A stretch of 64,000 nt of DNA from Lomentospora prolificans (Eukaryota > Ascomycota > Sordariomycetes > Microascales > Microascaceae), in assembly GCA_029532625.1 (NCBI GenBank), contig JARFXM010000004.1:4898001-4962000 (forward strand), given 5' to 3'. Shown in pieces: positions 12,908 to 25,369 of the stretch. Made by a program: the position numbers and the translations under genes. The notes beneath the pieces were generated by a model, which saw only the letters and a program-made list of their open reading frames with translations, made no database searches and had not been told where the DNA came from. Position 1 is the stretch's first letter; each line of letters opens with the position of its first letter.

Positions 12908-13424
12908 AACTGCGTTGTATTCTTAGATATTGGCAAAACCCAAGATTTTAGTGTAACAGAAGACGAGTGACTTCTCCCTGGCCTGACAATTGATCATGAA
13001 CACACTCTCTGGAAGATCTTTTGTCGACCAGCATTCGGAGGGGTCGGCTGTGGGGTTGATTACTAAGGCGGGGTATCCGACTTGGACTTGAATACCAAAT
13101 GGCAAAAGCCAGCCGCCCGAGGCTGGGGAAACAGCCAGTTGGACAGACAGTGCGCTGTGACGTAAGGTTGGACCGGGGGGAAAGTGCGCCTCCCAGAGAA
13201 CCCAGCCCGGATATTGTCGGCGTAGTTCAGCGGCCATCGTGACCTAGGCTCGGCTTCTCAAGCTTCTTCGGCGCAGAGGATTCTCACCTCCGCATTTACT
13301 ATTTCACCCTCTCCTATCATTTTCTCCTTAAATCCCTCTCAATTCTTCGACTGAATATTCCGACTTCCCAGGTTTGACTGGGAGATTCATCATCTACATT
13401 TTTTGCCCATTCGCATCCCCCATA
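12908..13424. promoter_or_regulatory. Shared divergent promoter region
   Basis: 517 bases separate the start codons of the split-barrel protein gene (-) and the methylcrotonyl-CoA carboxylase gene (+). Both promoters must lie here. The segment before 13425 is C/T-rich, as is common upstream of fungal start codons. A minus-strand open frame inside this segment (12923-13237) has no family features. Confidence 0.6.
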
Positions 13425-15720
13425 ATGAGGTCAATCGCAAGAAACCAGCTTCCCTTCAATCCCATACGGCGCCGCCTACTCTCCACCGCGGCCGCCAGCT
13501 CCACCTCGGCAGAATCTCCCTCCGCCAACGTCACCCCAATTACCTCTCTCCTCATCGCCAACCGTGGCGAGATCGCTCTCCGAATCCATCGCACGGCACG
13601 ACGTCTCGGTATCCGGACCACGACACTCTATACAGACCCTGACGCCTCGTCCCAGCATGCCGCATGCTCCCCACACTCGCTCTCCCTCGGTGCTGCTACG
13701 GGCTATCTAGATGGCGACAGGATAATATCCCTAGCCAAGAAGCATGGCATTCAGGCGTTGCATCCGGGCTACGGATTCCTGTCCGAGAACTCAGCCTTTG
13801 CGGAGAAGTGCGAGAAGGAGGGGATCGTGTTTGTGGGACCGCCCGCGCAGGCCATGGCGGATATGGGTGATAAGGCGAGGAGTAAGGAGATTATGACTGC
13901 TGCGGGCGTCCCTTGCGTACCGGGATATCATGGTTCGCAGCAAGGGGAGGAACAGCTGCTTGCACATGCGAGAGACATCAAGTTCCCTGTGCTCTTGAAG
14001 AGCGTCAAAGGTGGTGGTGGTAAGGGTATGAGGATTGTCATGACTGAGGAGGAGTTCTCTAGGCAGCTGCAGAGTGCCAGGGCAGAGGCGAGGGCGTCGT
14101 TTGGTGAGGGTGGTGAGGTGATGCTCGTGGAGAAATATATCGTCAGACCGAGGCACGTCGAGGTGCAGGTGTTCGCCGATAAGTGGGGTAACTGTGTGGC
14201 ACTTGGTGAAAGGGATTGTAGTGTGCAAAGGAGACACCAAAAGGTTATTGAGGAGTCTCCTGCGCCGGATCTGGATGACGCGACCAGACTCGACCTTTGG
14301 GAGAAGGCTAGGAAGGCTGCGTCGGCCGTGGGTTACGTCGGTGCTGGTACTGTCGAGTTCATTCTGGACAAAGATACTGGAGAGTTCTACTTCATGGAGA
14401 TGAATACGCGTCTCCAAGTCGAGCACCCTGTGAGCGAAATGGTCACGGGCACCGATCTTGTCGAGTGGCAGTTCAGGGTCGCCGGCGGGGAGAAATTACC
14501 CCTCACCCAGGATGAGATTATGGAGAGGATCAAGGAGCATGGTGCGGCCATTGAGGCGAGGATATATGCCGAGAACCCCGACAAGGGGTTCATGCCCGAC
14601 TCAGGCAAGCTGATCCACCTCTCCACTCCCAAAGTTAGCGAAGATGTTCGTATTGATGCTGGTTTTGTCGAGGGAGATACCGTCTCCGAAGCTTATGATG
14701 GCATGATCGCTAAGCTTATTGTCCGCGGCAAGGATCGAGAGACGGCTATCCGAAGAATGGAGGTTGCGCTAAAGGACTACGAAGTCGTTGGTCTTAGCAC
14801 TAATGTTGAGTTCCTGAAGCGCCTCTGCCGTGAGGAGGCCTTCATCAAGGGCGATGTTGAGACTGGGTTTATCGAGAAGTGGAGGGAGAGCTTGTTTAAG
14901 CCCACCCACTACCCCGACGAAGTCTTTATCCAGGCCGCGCTCGCCACGCTTAGCTCTTCTTCACCTGCCGGTAACGTGCCTCATGGAGAGGTTCTCGGAT
15001 TTGAGGCTGCCCCACCTACCAGCCAAAGACAATTGGCGTTCAAGCTCATCACCAGCAACGAAGATCAAAAGGAGGAGATCGTCCGCGTCTCTGTATCGCG
15101 GACGGGAAACCAGCTCTACAATGTCGAGGTCTTCCGCGACGGTCACCCCGAGCCTTCCCGCTACGAAAACGTTGTTTGTGATGCCACCACATCACCTTCC
15201 AAGAGCCACTTGACCACCTTCTTCCCGAACGAGAGGATAGAATCCACCGTGGTTGTTGACCAGGATGCTTCGAACCCTATGCAGGCGCGCCTAGCGGTGT
15301 TCCAGCACGGGCTTAAGTCGGAGATGCAGCTCTTGCCGGGTACGTGGTTAGAGAAAGCTCTCGGCACTAAGGAGTCGTCGGCTTCGGTCGTCGCACCCAT
15401 GCCGTGCAAGATTCTGAAGAACGAGGTTGAGGTTGGGCAGGAGGTCAAGAAGGGCACCCCTCTCGTTGTGTAAGTTTGGCGAGTCCTTTATGCGAAATAT
15501 TACTAATCTCTCTCTACAGAATTGAGTCTATGAAGATGGAAACCGTAATTCGGTCACCTCAAGATGGTGTTATCAAGAAGCTGGCGCACAAGGCAGGGGT
15601 AAGTATCTGGGCTCCCCATCGTAACCTACCGTATACTAACCGCTTTTCAAGGACATCTGTAAAGCAGGAACTGTTCTCGTTCTGTTCGAGGAAGCGGAGG
15701 CTGAACAAGGCAAGGAGTGA
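13425..15720 (+). CDS. mccA: Methylcrotonyl-CoA carboxylase, biotin-carboxylase/carrier (alpha) subunit
   Basis: Three exons (13425-15469, 15520-15598, 15652-15720) encode 730 aa. The start is the first ATG in frame; the basic, hydroxylated N-terminus (MRSIARNQLPFNPIRRRLLS) looks like a mitochondrial presequence. The biotin-carboxylase domain begins near 40 (LLIANRGEIALRI), with HPGYGFLSEN (113-122), the ATP-grasp glycine loop GGGGKGM (196-202), RRHQKVIEE (269-277) and EMNTRLQVEHPV. The C-terminal biotinyl domain carries ESMKMET, with K687 as the biotin-attachment lysine, encoded across intron 1. Length and tail identify the alpha subunit of 3-methylcrotonyl-CoA carboxylase (mitochondrial leucine catabolism). 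Pyruvate carboxylase is excluded because there is no carboxyltransferase domain. The beta subunit and isovaleryl-CoA dehydrogenase, which sit beside it in Aspergillus, are not in this window. Confidence 0.92.
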
Positions 15721-15838
15721 ACGGACTATTGGATTAACGAGAAAAAAATGCGTTCATTGATGATGAAAAAAATGCACCCGGCTGTCCATGCGTCTAATTC
15801 TATATATATACCTTTCCAATGTCTTGTTGTTAGATCTT

Positions 15839-17352
15839 CTATAAAGTGGCCAAATCATCCAAATCTAAACCCTTGAAGCCGTCTTCCGTTGCCCAAGACC
15901 TACCCTTCTCTAAGGTGAAGAGTGCCTCACAAGCCTTGCCAACTACGAGGAGTCCAGGTGGCCTGCTACCCTCCTCCTCAATCGCCTCAGCAACAAATCC
16001 TAGGGTCGTGCGGATGACGCGCTGATCGGGGCAGCTGGCCCTCTCGATAACAGCGCAGGGCGTGTTGCGCGGCCACAGAGTACGCTTCGACTTGACGCCA
16101 TCGGCGGTTTTCTCGCCGGGGTACTCGTCCGTGTCAGCCTCTTCTTCCGTATAAGCCGTGAGCTCCCGAACGAGCGCACTGATCCTATGTAGCGCCATGA
16201 GGAACACCACGGTCCTGGTAGGAACGAATTCGGGAGGAGTGGGGGGCTTGCCCTTCTTGCCTGTGCCTGTGCAAATGAGGACCTGATCAGAGACATCCCG
16301 CTGTGTCGCAGGGATGCCGGCGAAGAGAGGTGCGCTCAGCGCGCTGGTGATGCCCGGTAATACCATGATCCGGTCGCCCAAGCCCTCCTTCTTGAAGAAA
16401 TCCACCTCTTCGCCTCCGCGGCCGTAGATGAAGGGATCGCCCTGCTTAAGTCGCAGAACGGTCTTGCCCTCGCGGACGCCGGCGAGCGCCATCTCGAGGA
16501 GCTCCTGTTGCGCGTGGTCCGCGTTTCCGGGAAACTTGCGGGCGATGTGGACAGGGGTTCGGCGGGGGATGAGGTCTAGGACCGGGGCGGGGACGAGCTT
16601 GTCGGCGAGGATGATGTGAGAGTTTTGGATGGCTTTGTAAGTCGCGCGCGTGAGGAGGTCCGGGTGGCCGGGGCCACTGCCAGCTAGGATGAGAGTTCCG
16701 CGGCGGCTGGGGGGGCTTTGGGGAGATGCGAGGGCCTGCGGGGCGCTGAGGAAGGATGTCGGTTCGGCGGATGGGGAGGTGGCTGTTGACGAGGGAATCG
16801 AGGAGGAGGGGTTATAGGAAGTTAAAACGGAGTCGACGTCCGCGTCCGTGATGGCGGCGAGTTTTTTGAGGGGCCAGTATTCGCACACTTGCGAGAGCCA
16901 CCTTATCCTCCTGGTCTTAGCGGCGTCGTCATCGGCGTCCGTGACGAGTTTGTTGAAGGTGGCAGATTGGTCAACCGAGTCGTCAATGTCCTCTTCGGCG
17001 TGACCAGCGGGCTTATCCTCGGCGTGAATACGCTTTCGAAGATCGCCCAGTCGAGCACACGCGGCGCCGAGGTCGCGGGGTAGAGAAGCCGCTACCTCGC
17101 GGCGTATACGGGAGGCGAGCTTGCATCCCCGGCCATTGGTCGTGACGCCGATTTGGAGAGGTCCATCGACGTGCGTTGAGAGGAGGGAGAAGGTGCAGAG
17201 CTGAGGGGCGTCGACGACGTTGACGGGAATGCGGTTGCGCTTGCAGAGGGAAGATATATGAGCGCCTGTCGGCCGCAGAGGATTAGCGCTGCCTTGATAG
17301 CTGGACTCGTCCTTACGTCCGTAAGAGACGGACAGGCGGAATGAAACAAGAG

Positions 17353-17383
<31 letters not shown>

Positions 17384-17689
17384 ACTAAGCGGGCTACGCG
17401 CGCCTACAGTCACGAAGACGGCGTCGACTACGCGATCGACCTCCTCGCGGCCTAGCGTAAAGAGATCTTCGTCTTTGAACTCGCGCTGGAGCCACTTGAC
17501 GGTGCCGGCGTCGATGTGCTTCTGCAGGCCGTAGTGCACGTCGGCCGTCGCGGGGGCGATGACTACTGGGTTTGCGCCGGCATGGAGGGATTGGGTGCAG
17601 CGGGCGCCGGCGAGGGGGTTAGAGCCGATGATGAGGTGGGTTGCGGAGGTGCAGTTGAGAGCTGCGAGGAGGGAGATTGTTCCGGCCAT
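15839..17689 (-). CDS. met1: Siroheme synthase: Met8-like domain fused to uroporphyrinogen-III methyltransferase
   Basis: Two exons (17689-17386 and 17265-15839) encode 576 aa. The start chosen is the first true ATG of the frame, MAGTISLL. Residues 1-240 resemble the precorrin-2 dehydrogenase/ferrochelatase half of CysG and Met8 (HLIIGSNPLAGARC, IPVNVVDAPQLCTF, GPLQIGVTTNGRGCKLA). The nucleotide-binding turn is GSNPLAG rather than the classic GGGxVA. After a Ser/Pro linker (about 253-288), residues 291-545 are the SAM-dependent methyltransferase: AGSGPGHPDLLT (295-306) and LKQGDPFIYGRGGEE (373-387). The protein should convert uroporphyrinogen III to siroheme for sulfite and nitrite reductases. 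The 120-nt intron (17385-17266) has a near-pure T run after its donor and contains no stop in the host frame, so an unspliced transcript would stay open. The gene converges on mccA, leaving 118 bases between the stops. Confidence 0.88.
17353..17380. repeat. 28-base A/T homopolymer in the siroheme-synthase intron
   Basis: A 28-base run (A on the given strand, T in the transcript) starts five bases after the GTGAG donor. The intron's branch and acceptor lie about 100 bases further on. Confidence 0.9.
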
Positions 17690-17876
17690 GGCTGGCGATT
17701 TCGGTCCTGAGGAGGTAGGTTTCTGCCTCACGAGGGATTGGCGATTGCGGTTCGAAATGCGAAGATTGCGGGTGAGGATTCACTAATAAAGGACAAACTG
17801 AATTCCATGGGGCTCTCTTTAATCGCGCGAATCTAATCTAGTCACCCTTCGACTGATAGAGGCAGGCCAAGGAAGG

Positions 17877-17898
17877 AAAAAAAAAAAAAAAAAAAAAA
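17877..17898. repeat. Poly-A tract (22 A)
   Basis: An uninterrupted adenine run about 190 bases upstream of the siroheme-synthase start codon. Confidence 0.9.
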
Positions 17899-20260
17899 GA
17901 ATACTAATCAATAATTAGACTAAGAGATCGCAGTACCTGTGGTCGGCAATGCAATGCACCCTCGATTACAAAATATTAATGGCCCAGGGCATCGCTCCTT
18001 CTGTTCTCATCCCACTCTGCCCCGCGCTCGCAATTCTTAGCGTGCTTGATGTCATCGCCAAATTTTCTGCTGAAGTCCTGCTCACTGGCGGAGGTCGCCT
18101 TATCGCGCCAATCAGGAGCCGGGGAATGCTAATCTCTGTATTTGCCCCTTAGCTGCCCGCAATTTATGATCCGGAGATGCGCCGGAGATCTGCCTCTAGG
18201 GGGGCAGGGGTTTGGCAGGCGCTGGGGCGTGGAGAGATAAAGTTACAGGAGGGTATTTAGAGGTCTCCGCGGACTGAGGCCGTTGTCGGATGGTAAATTG
18301 GGGAGGAAGAATCTTTTACTGGATAACTAGAAGTATACGGAGTGACCTTATCAGACTCCTTTTGAAAAGTAGCGACAACTTATCTTCGAAGATTGGGACC
18401 CCGAGAAGTGGTCTTCAACTGTGCCGCACAGGTGCGAGGGTATTCCACACTTCGCATCACGGCCTCGCTTCGACGTGGGCCTTGTTCTCCGGGGGAAATG
18501 AAAGTGCGGTACGCTATTATGGATGGACGGCTTCCCGAAGGGCCCATTTCTTCACAGGAAGTCGATTGACGGCACAATGGTTTCCAAAACACTCCCATCC
18601 CGGCGGACTGGAGATACCGCCTGCTCCGCCTGGTTTGGGTCCAACAGGATTGGGGATTCTCGCTATCGGGCCTGCTAAACTACGTCCCAGAGTTGTTGTT
18701 CTGTGGTCCCTGGGAATAATGCGCCGTGGCCTGTTTGCGTTCCTCCTAGGCGATGGGATTCTCCCAGCTAGAACCGAGAGCCAAATTGTTGTGGAGGGAT
18801 ATATGCGAGAGTGAAATAGTGATGGAGAGAAAGAGAGCAGTTGAGAATGGAACCCTGAAAGTGCGAGAAGACCAGGAAGAATCACGAGCATAGAATCTCC
18901 GAGTTTGCCCCACGGCATCAATCGTCGAATCAAGTGAATGCGCATTAAAGCCGTCCCAGGAGCACCAGGATCCTTCGAAGCTCGAGTGGGAGGCCAGCCA
19001 GGATTCCGGCTGCCAGCAAGGCGTCTCCACAGGGGCCACTGGGCATGCCAGCCTGGCCAGCCAGGCGGCAAAGACCCCCAACCAGTGTGGCCCCGATCCG
19101 GCGGCGCAGGGCCAGGCAGCCAATGTAACGCCAGCCAGCTGGCCAAGACGCAACCTTGCAACACTCTGTTGGGGCTAAAAGCTGCAGGTCTCACCAACCA
19201 GCTCAGCATACGACTCCACAGCCTGGATCAAGTGTGAGAGGTGACGCTGGATTGGCACCAAGTGATATAGAAATCAAGACCAGGCTAACACCGTGGCCCC
19301 TAGTGCGAATGCCTCGCTGATTATAGAAAACGAGTCCTGCAGTTAAGAACACAAGAAAATTAAAGGGTATTTCAATGGTACCGGCCCACCGGAAGGCATA
19401 TTTGCGCGCAAGCCGGCTGTGATTTTTGGGGGCTTTAACCGCACCTCACTACTAAATTGGCTCCGCCCGAGAGAGCTCTACAGAGCCATGGCCTTTCCGA
19501 CACGAGAGAGACAGAAAAACATGTGCTTGGATCTCCATGCGAGTTTTAAGATCTCACCTACCCTTCCAAGATACCTTGATGCGGACGTCAGGCAAGCACC
19601 AGGCAGCGTGGCTTTGCCCATCCTCCGAAATTGTCTCCATAGAGTTGGGGGAAGCTGAAGTTCTGCCCGCTGGCCATTCGACTGTTTATCCGCGCTATTG
19701 GAGACCTACAGCCAGCGACGGTGGGGTGGCCAGCCGTACTTGCAAGGGCATCTACCCATGTAAGAGCAGGCCTGGGAGTGGGCTGGGCTTGCACCAACAC
19801 CATGGCAGAGGGTTTGATCCTCTGGGACGATCCATTGGTGCATTTGCTGTTTCCGGGCGCTTAATGTGCTCGGTCTGCATCGACGATGAACAATGTGACC
19901 CGCGATCTTCCCAATTGCTGGCCATTTCGTGCGTAGTGATGGGGACTGTTTTTTGCTTCCTGACAAAAGTGACGCTTCTACGAGTGAGCCAAGGATACAT
20001 TGTACCTTGCAGCCAGGTCTTGCACAGTCCTGTAAACTAAATGGCGGGCTTGCATAATTTGGGAGATGCCCTTAGAGTGTCTCTTTCTTCGGCTGTTTTC
20101 CCTGTCCATTGTCCATCACTCCAGTCAGCCACCTCCCAGACGACCTCGTGAACGCCGTGATGTAAGAACTCGCAGCTTCCCGAGTTGGGCGCTCAAGCCG
20201 CGCGGAGGCTCATGCGAGCAACTTCATGGCAAGGTTGAAGCCCCACCGATGACATTAGGT

Positions 20261-20266
20261 CACGTG
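20261..20266. promoter_or_regulatory. CACGTG E-box upstream of the SR-protein gene
   Basis: The palindrome TCACGTGA (20260-20267) lies about 190 bases before the SR-protein ATG. CACGTG is the core bound by fungal bHLH factors of the Cbf1/Pho4 type. Its role here is inferred only from position and sequence. Confidence 0.35.
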
Positions 20267-20452
20267 ATAATATAGCTCCACCTGGCACTGATCACCCACC
20301 CGGAGTTCGCGACGAAGCTTCACCCGCGTTGACAGCCAATTCGCTCGCATATCCTGGCCCAACTTTCTCGGTTAGAGCTTCTTCACTACCACCCATCCTT
20401 TCTGCATCTCGTCCATCATCTGTCATACAAACTACTTCACATCTAAGCTAGC

Positions 20453-21643
20453 ATGGTTTCTGACTCAGGAGGACGGTCGCGCGACCGTAGGTCTAGTCGC
20501 TCACCCATGTCTGAAGACTCGCGTTCTCCTAGCCCTCGCCGCCGCCATGATTCTCGATCTCGATCACGGTCTAGATCCCATTCGCGCTCGCTCACTCCAC
20601 GTCGCAACGGGCGTTATCGGAGCCGAAGTCAGTCTTACAGCCGCAGTCTTAGCCGGAGCCGTAGCAGGAGCCGTAGTTGGAGTCGAGACAGGCGTGACAG
20701 CGTCGTCAAGAGTACAAAGGTCCGTCTTTCTGTTGGAGTCACGCCAGGATCTACGTTCCCGTTCTCGCCCCAGGAGATTTCTACTGTGCTACATGCGGAT
20801 GCTAACTATTGTCGACGTACAGATTGTTGTTGAGAGGTTAACAAAGAATGTCACGGAGGATCATCTACAGGAGATTTTTGGCCAATTTGGCCCTATTGAC
20901 GACCTAGATTTGCCCATGAATAGGCAATGTACGTTCTTCTCTACCCTCCTGCGCGTCTGCCTTGTATTATCCTTACCCCCTTTCCTATACCGAGGCGTAT
21001 AGTTAACTTAACCCTACCGGAACTAGTCAACTCGAATCGCGGCACTGCTTATATCCTTTACCTTGACGAAGCCGACGCCGAGGCCGCTGTTGCAAACATG
21101 CATGAAGCTCAAATCGATGGCGCTACCATCAACGTCTCCATTGTCCTGCCACGCCGGAAAATGTCACCTGCGCCGCCGACTGCCCGGCGCGGTGCCAACA
21201 TCAATCCTCTCCTCCCCCCACCTGGCCGGCGACCTTCAGCTAACGGTGGTGCGCCTTCAGCATCTGGAGGCAAGGCTGGCCCTCTTGGCAGAGGCAGGCG
21301 ACACTCACCATCAGGCCGATACGGCCCACGCTCGGATACCTGGAGACCTCGCTCGGTGTCCCGTTCACTCTCGCGATCCAGGTCTCCTGGTCCCAGTTCT
21401 GGTCCTGCACTGAGAGGGGGCAGAGGAGGCAGGTACAGGGGTCGGTCTCGTTCATACTCAAGGTCTCAGTCGAGATCTAGGTCGCCAGCTCCACGTCGCG
21501 ACCGCGATCGAGGCAGGCGCCCCAATGACGGTGATTTTCAACGTAGAAGCCTTAGCAGGAGCAGCTACGGTAGTTACAGGGACCGTAGCCGATCCCGATC
21601 GCCAAATCGGGCTCTCGGCCATGGCAGGAGGGGCCATCGGTGA
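20453..21643 (+). CDS. RNPS1-like SR splicing factor (RRM with flanking RS domains)
   Basis: Three exons (20453-20719, 20823-20928, 21027-21643) encode 329 aa. Residues 1-89 are an RS domain made of SR/RD dipeptides. An RRM follows at about 90-167: RNP2-like IVVERLTKNVTEDHLQEIF, then NRGTAYILYLDEADAEAA, which is completed across intron 2 with codon TTC. The rest is Gly/Pro-rich and then a second RS domain ending in GHGRRGHR. An RRM between two RS regions with this RRM sequence points to the RNPS1 group, the exon-junction-complex/ASAP-associated nuclear splicing activator. Assignment to another fungal SR protein is possible because the RS parts carry no family information. The first intron uses a GTCCGT donor, weaker than the others in the window, and has a GCTAAC branch near 20801. 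Confidence 0.85.
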
Positions 21644-23662
21644 AGAAAAGATCGCTCATTGCCGACCCATGATCCCATAGTGGATGGATATAGATAGAAT
21701 CATGTGTGACGAGCTAGAGGGGTGGGATCGGGCTTTTTTACATTTTTTCACTTTAACTCTTACAAGCAAAACGATGGTTGCGAGCGCCATCATCTGACTT
21801 CAGGAGGGTGGGCGGATGTAGTGGGGAACCACCACGAACAATTTACGTATGATAGATACCCAAAAATGGTAATGGAGGAATGTGGTTGTGAGATTTATCC
21901 CATCCCGTCTGTGTATTACACTGCATATATTATGCCTGTTCACATGAGGTCGGCCAGACGAGCGGTCAGCTCTTGACATGGACGGGCGCTCGCTCCTACC
22001 CCATTCCCTCAGTGTTTGCTGACCTCTCCCTCCTGCGTCACCACGCATTCTCTTTCCGAAAATACCAATTGAATTTTGGGCTCATGACTCAGCGAATTGT
22101 TGGTAGCGATGCTTCTTTCCCTTTCTGTTTCCGTGTGATGATGTCGACCCCAAATCCCGTAAAATCCTCTCCAGCCCAGATTTCTCATGACGCCTTGAAG
22201 CAAGGCATACCCTAATTCTCTGTGCCGTCGGGACCGAGATCCATCACTTGCGGGGAAAACTAAATCCTGACCTCCATCCCGCCCCTCCTGAACCAACAGC
22301 ACAGCCTCGCGACAAGATTGCGATGCTTGTTTCAGAGTTAGCAAGATCAGATTTTCTCTTAACATCTTGTCAGCGTGGAGACTCTACGGCATCAAGCACT
22401 CCGATCTTGCATACTCAGGAGGACCTCATGAGTTGGGCGGCTGTCTCTAGGCGCTGGTATGGACAGACTCGTCCTAGGGCGTCAGGACATTGACTGATCC
22501 CTGATCCGACAATGGACGAGATATGCGCGCATGCTTTAGGCGCTCCAGTTGTAGGGGCCACTATGAGACTACTTCACTGCCGCACGCCACAATCATGTTT
22601 TCCCCCAGACCCCATGTCGACAGGGAATGAGGGTCAGTAGGCTCCACAAAACCTGACCTGATGGGGTGCGTTAGGGTGGAATAGCCCCAACATTGGCTCG
22701 ATGTGACCCCGACTATGAAGTGTGGGCGATGAAGAAACAAAATGAAACCCAAGGGAAGCGTGGCGGTGCACTGATAATTGGGGGTATGAAATGATGGCAA
22801 GCCACCCCAGGGACACCGAACGCGGCGGCGCACTTATGACATGGGTGTCGCCCTAAGAAGCCGACCTTTCCAGATATGGCTTGGTTCCATACCCTAATTG
22901 GTCTGATGGGATGAATCTTTGGTCGATGGCCAGCATAATATCACATGAACAGCTCGTCTCTGCGGAGTGCGCAGATGGTGTTCGCAGGGAGCAGGAAAGT
23001 AATACGGGAACAAGGCATCCACCACCTGGAACCGGACCCTGATTGACTCAATCCTACACGACAACACAGGACCAACACCAACTCGCCTTCCCTTCTCCGT
23101 CCCCAGGATATTGCTCATCTTCAATCATTTTGCGGGCCTGGGATTTTGCTACTCTGTCTTTTTCGCCCTTTGTGTGCACCCTCGGACGGTGGCGGCCATA
23201 GGATAATCCCTCATTTCTGAACGGAGTGGTCCCTGAGCGCCACCTCGGCGCTTCCTTCATTCACAATGGATTCGTGGCTGGCCAGGCCGCATGCACCCCT
23301 CCACAGTTGTACTGGAGGAACCCCACCCCCTTTGTGATCTCGCCGAACACGCCGTGTAGTTGTGCGGCGTCACCTCTTCATGGCTCGATATTATTGAGCA
23401 TTGTGGGCCCGAACATCCCAAAAGATCGAAAAGAAGAGCTAACACAATCTTATCCACCGCCCCCCGGGGGCGGGGGGCAGGGGTTGAGAGTAGATGCGCA
23501 GAAACGGCCTTACTGTGCGGCTTGATATCTCGTGAAAACGATTGTTTGTGACGTCAAGCCATCATCAACCAGGGTTGATGGCTATTCCAAGCCCCAGTGA
23601 GTGATTTCGCAAACGGGAGACAGCTGAAACCCCCCGCCCCGTGTGGGCAAGCAAAAGCAAGC

Positions 23663-23684
23663 AAAAAAAAAAAAAAAAAAAAAA
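23663..23684. repeat. Poly-A tract (22 A)
   Basis: An uninterrupted adenine run within the gene desert, followed by GAAAAAAAAA. Confidence 0.9.
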
Positions 23685-25348
23685 GAAAAAAAAATTACCT
23701 GTTGGTAGCGCCAACAGCACTGACTGGGGTTAGCCAGCTTTAGCGTGGACCTTTCGTACCCCTGCCTACATTCGTTCCGTGGCCTTCGGGAGCCTGTTGA
23801 GCTCCGGGGATGTGGGGCCTGATCCGTTGCCGGACGCGGAAGGGTATTTCCTTCTTTTCCTTCGAATTCTTTTATTCTAAAAATTCCCTGGGCTTTTTAC
23901 TTGGCTGACCCGTTCGGTCCAACATCACCTCAAATTATTGAAAAGCCACATTCAACGTCTCAGTTTGGAAAGAGAGGCCGAGTTATCGGTCAACGATGGC
24001 CAAGTACACTTCCCCTTGAGCGATTTCGAATTGGGCAGTGAAGACGACGGGACACTAGCACACGAGGCTCCATGAATGGCGCTACGGAACGCCGGCTGTC
24101 TTGGGCAATGTTCATTTGAAGACATTTGAGAGCTTCAGAAGGATTGAACGAGCGCCGCCGCCGTTTCCCGTGACGTGCAAGCCGTTCATCTGCCCAAGTC
24201 AAGGGTTACCAGGGCCAGCGGCGCTCTGTCAATCGGGAAGGACTGGTTCGCAATTCATCACCTTGAGCCCCGCCCCTAAATTGCACCAATTCTTAGAGCC
24301 AACAGCACGTCACTCTCCCTCCTTCCTAGGTTTCCGTTGTGGACGCTCCCCTCAATTTGCCCAATCCTGCCTAAAACCCCATTTTTGAACATATTTTCTT
24401 AGTCTTTCTTCCTTCTCTTGACAAGGGCAGGGGTGTGTCCCAACGGTCTGGCCGTTGTAGGCCCTCCGTGTGGGCACGGCTGGCGGTCCTGCTTCGACGA
24501 GAACGTCCACCCTTCGCTCTCGGCCCTTGCCGTCCTCCCGCACTGCAGGCAGCATCCCACCTTGCCTTTTCTTCCCTATAACGCAATTCCCTCTGTTGAG
24601 CCCTGGAGGATCCCCTTATTTGAATGATTAACCCTTCATCTCCGGACATACTTAAATGGTCCCATCTGATACGTTCCCCCAGGAGTGACTTGACTGATTC
24701 TGTTACATCACGCTCAATTCCTCCCCCACCGAGTCTACTGGGCTTCCCATAACCCATTCATGTGTATATTTGCCCAAAAGCCTGTCTGAACGTATCCTCT
24801 GTGTCAAGTCGATATCGACACACCTGTGCTCGGGGGATATACATGTCAGATAAATGACAGCTGACTGGTTTGTACTGCCTCACGCTTGAGATTGCCAAAT
24901 CCTTTACCAGCTCGGCAACGCCCGTTCGTTTGGTCGCGAGGAATCAACAGCCGTATGACTCTGTCACCATCCTGATGAAAAGCATACTGCACCTTGCGCC
25001 GCCAAAACATAGCTTCGTCCAACCTAGCCCGCCTATTGATGGGACATCCCTTCCCCAAGGAAATCCGGCCCCCAGTTCTAAGCACACAGCCTTACCAGAG
25101 AGGCCTGACTTACCACCCCTCTCGGCATCCACCCGTGTTCTTCCCTACGCCTTGCTTGACGTTGATATCAGGCATCACCCTGCATCGGGGTACCCAACCA
25201 TAAACACAGCATCCAAGAGCCTCCTAGGGGGTATTGCACTCTGCTAAGAGTTCTCGACTCCCGTCGCCCCTCATCCGAGCAGCCAACACTATCTTTGGTG
25301 TTAGTAGCTTTCAAATATATATTCGCTTCCGTCTTTCCAGAGACATAG

Positions 25349-25369
25349 ATATATATATATATATATATA
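25349..25369. repeat. (AT)n microsatellite
   Basis: About ten consecutive AT dinucleotides in non-coding sequence. Confidence 0.9.

Larger units (their letters stand above)
17690..20452. other. 2.8 kb intergenic region
   Basis: Upstream region of the siroheme-synthase gene (-) and of the SR-protein gene (+). It contains a 22-A run (17877-17898) and a stretch rich in CCAGC/GGCCA words (18980-19145). Several open frames exceed 100 codons on both strands (for example 18290-18814 and 19209-18517), but they overlap each other and show no domain features, so none is called. Confidence 0.55.

Noticed and set aside
12923..13237. 104-codon minus-strand frame in the divergent promoter
   Set aside because: No ATG-context, domain or intron support, and it would occupy the promoter of two well-supported genes.
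13374..13424. Upstream extension of mccA
   Set aside because: The open frame extends upstream only through a TTG; the first ATG at 13425 begins a good mitochondrial presequence.
18290..19209. Overlapping frames of 130-230 codons on both strands
   Set aside because: They exclude one another, derive from GC-rich CCAG/GGCC-word sequence and show no domains.
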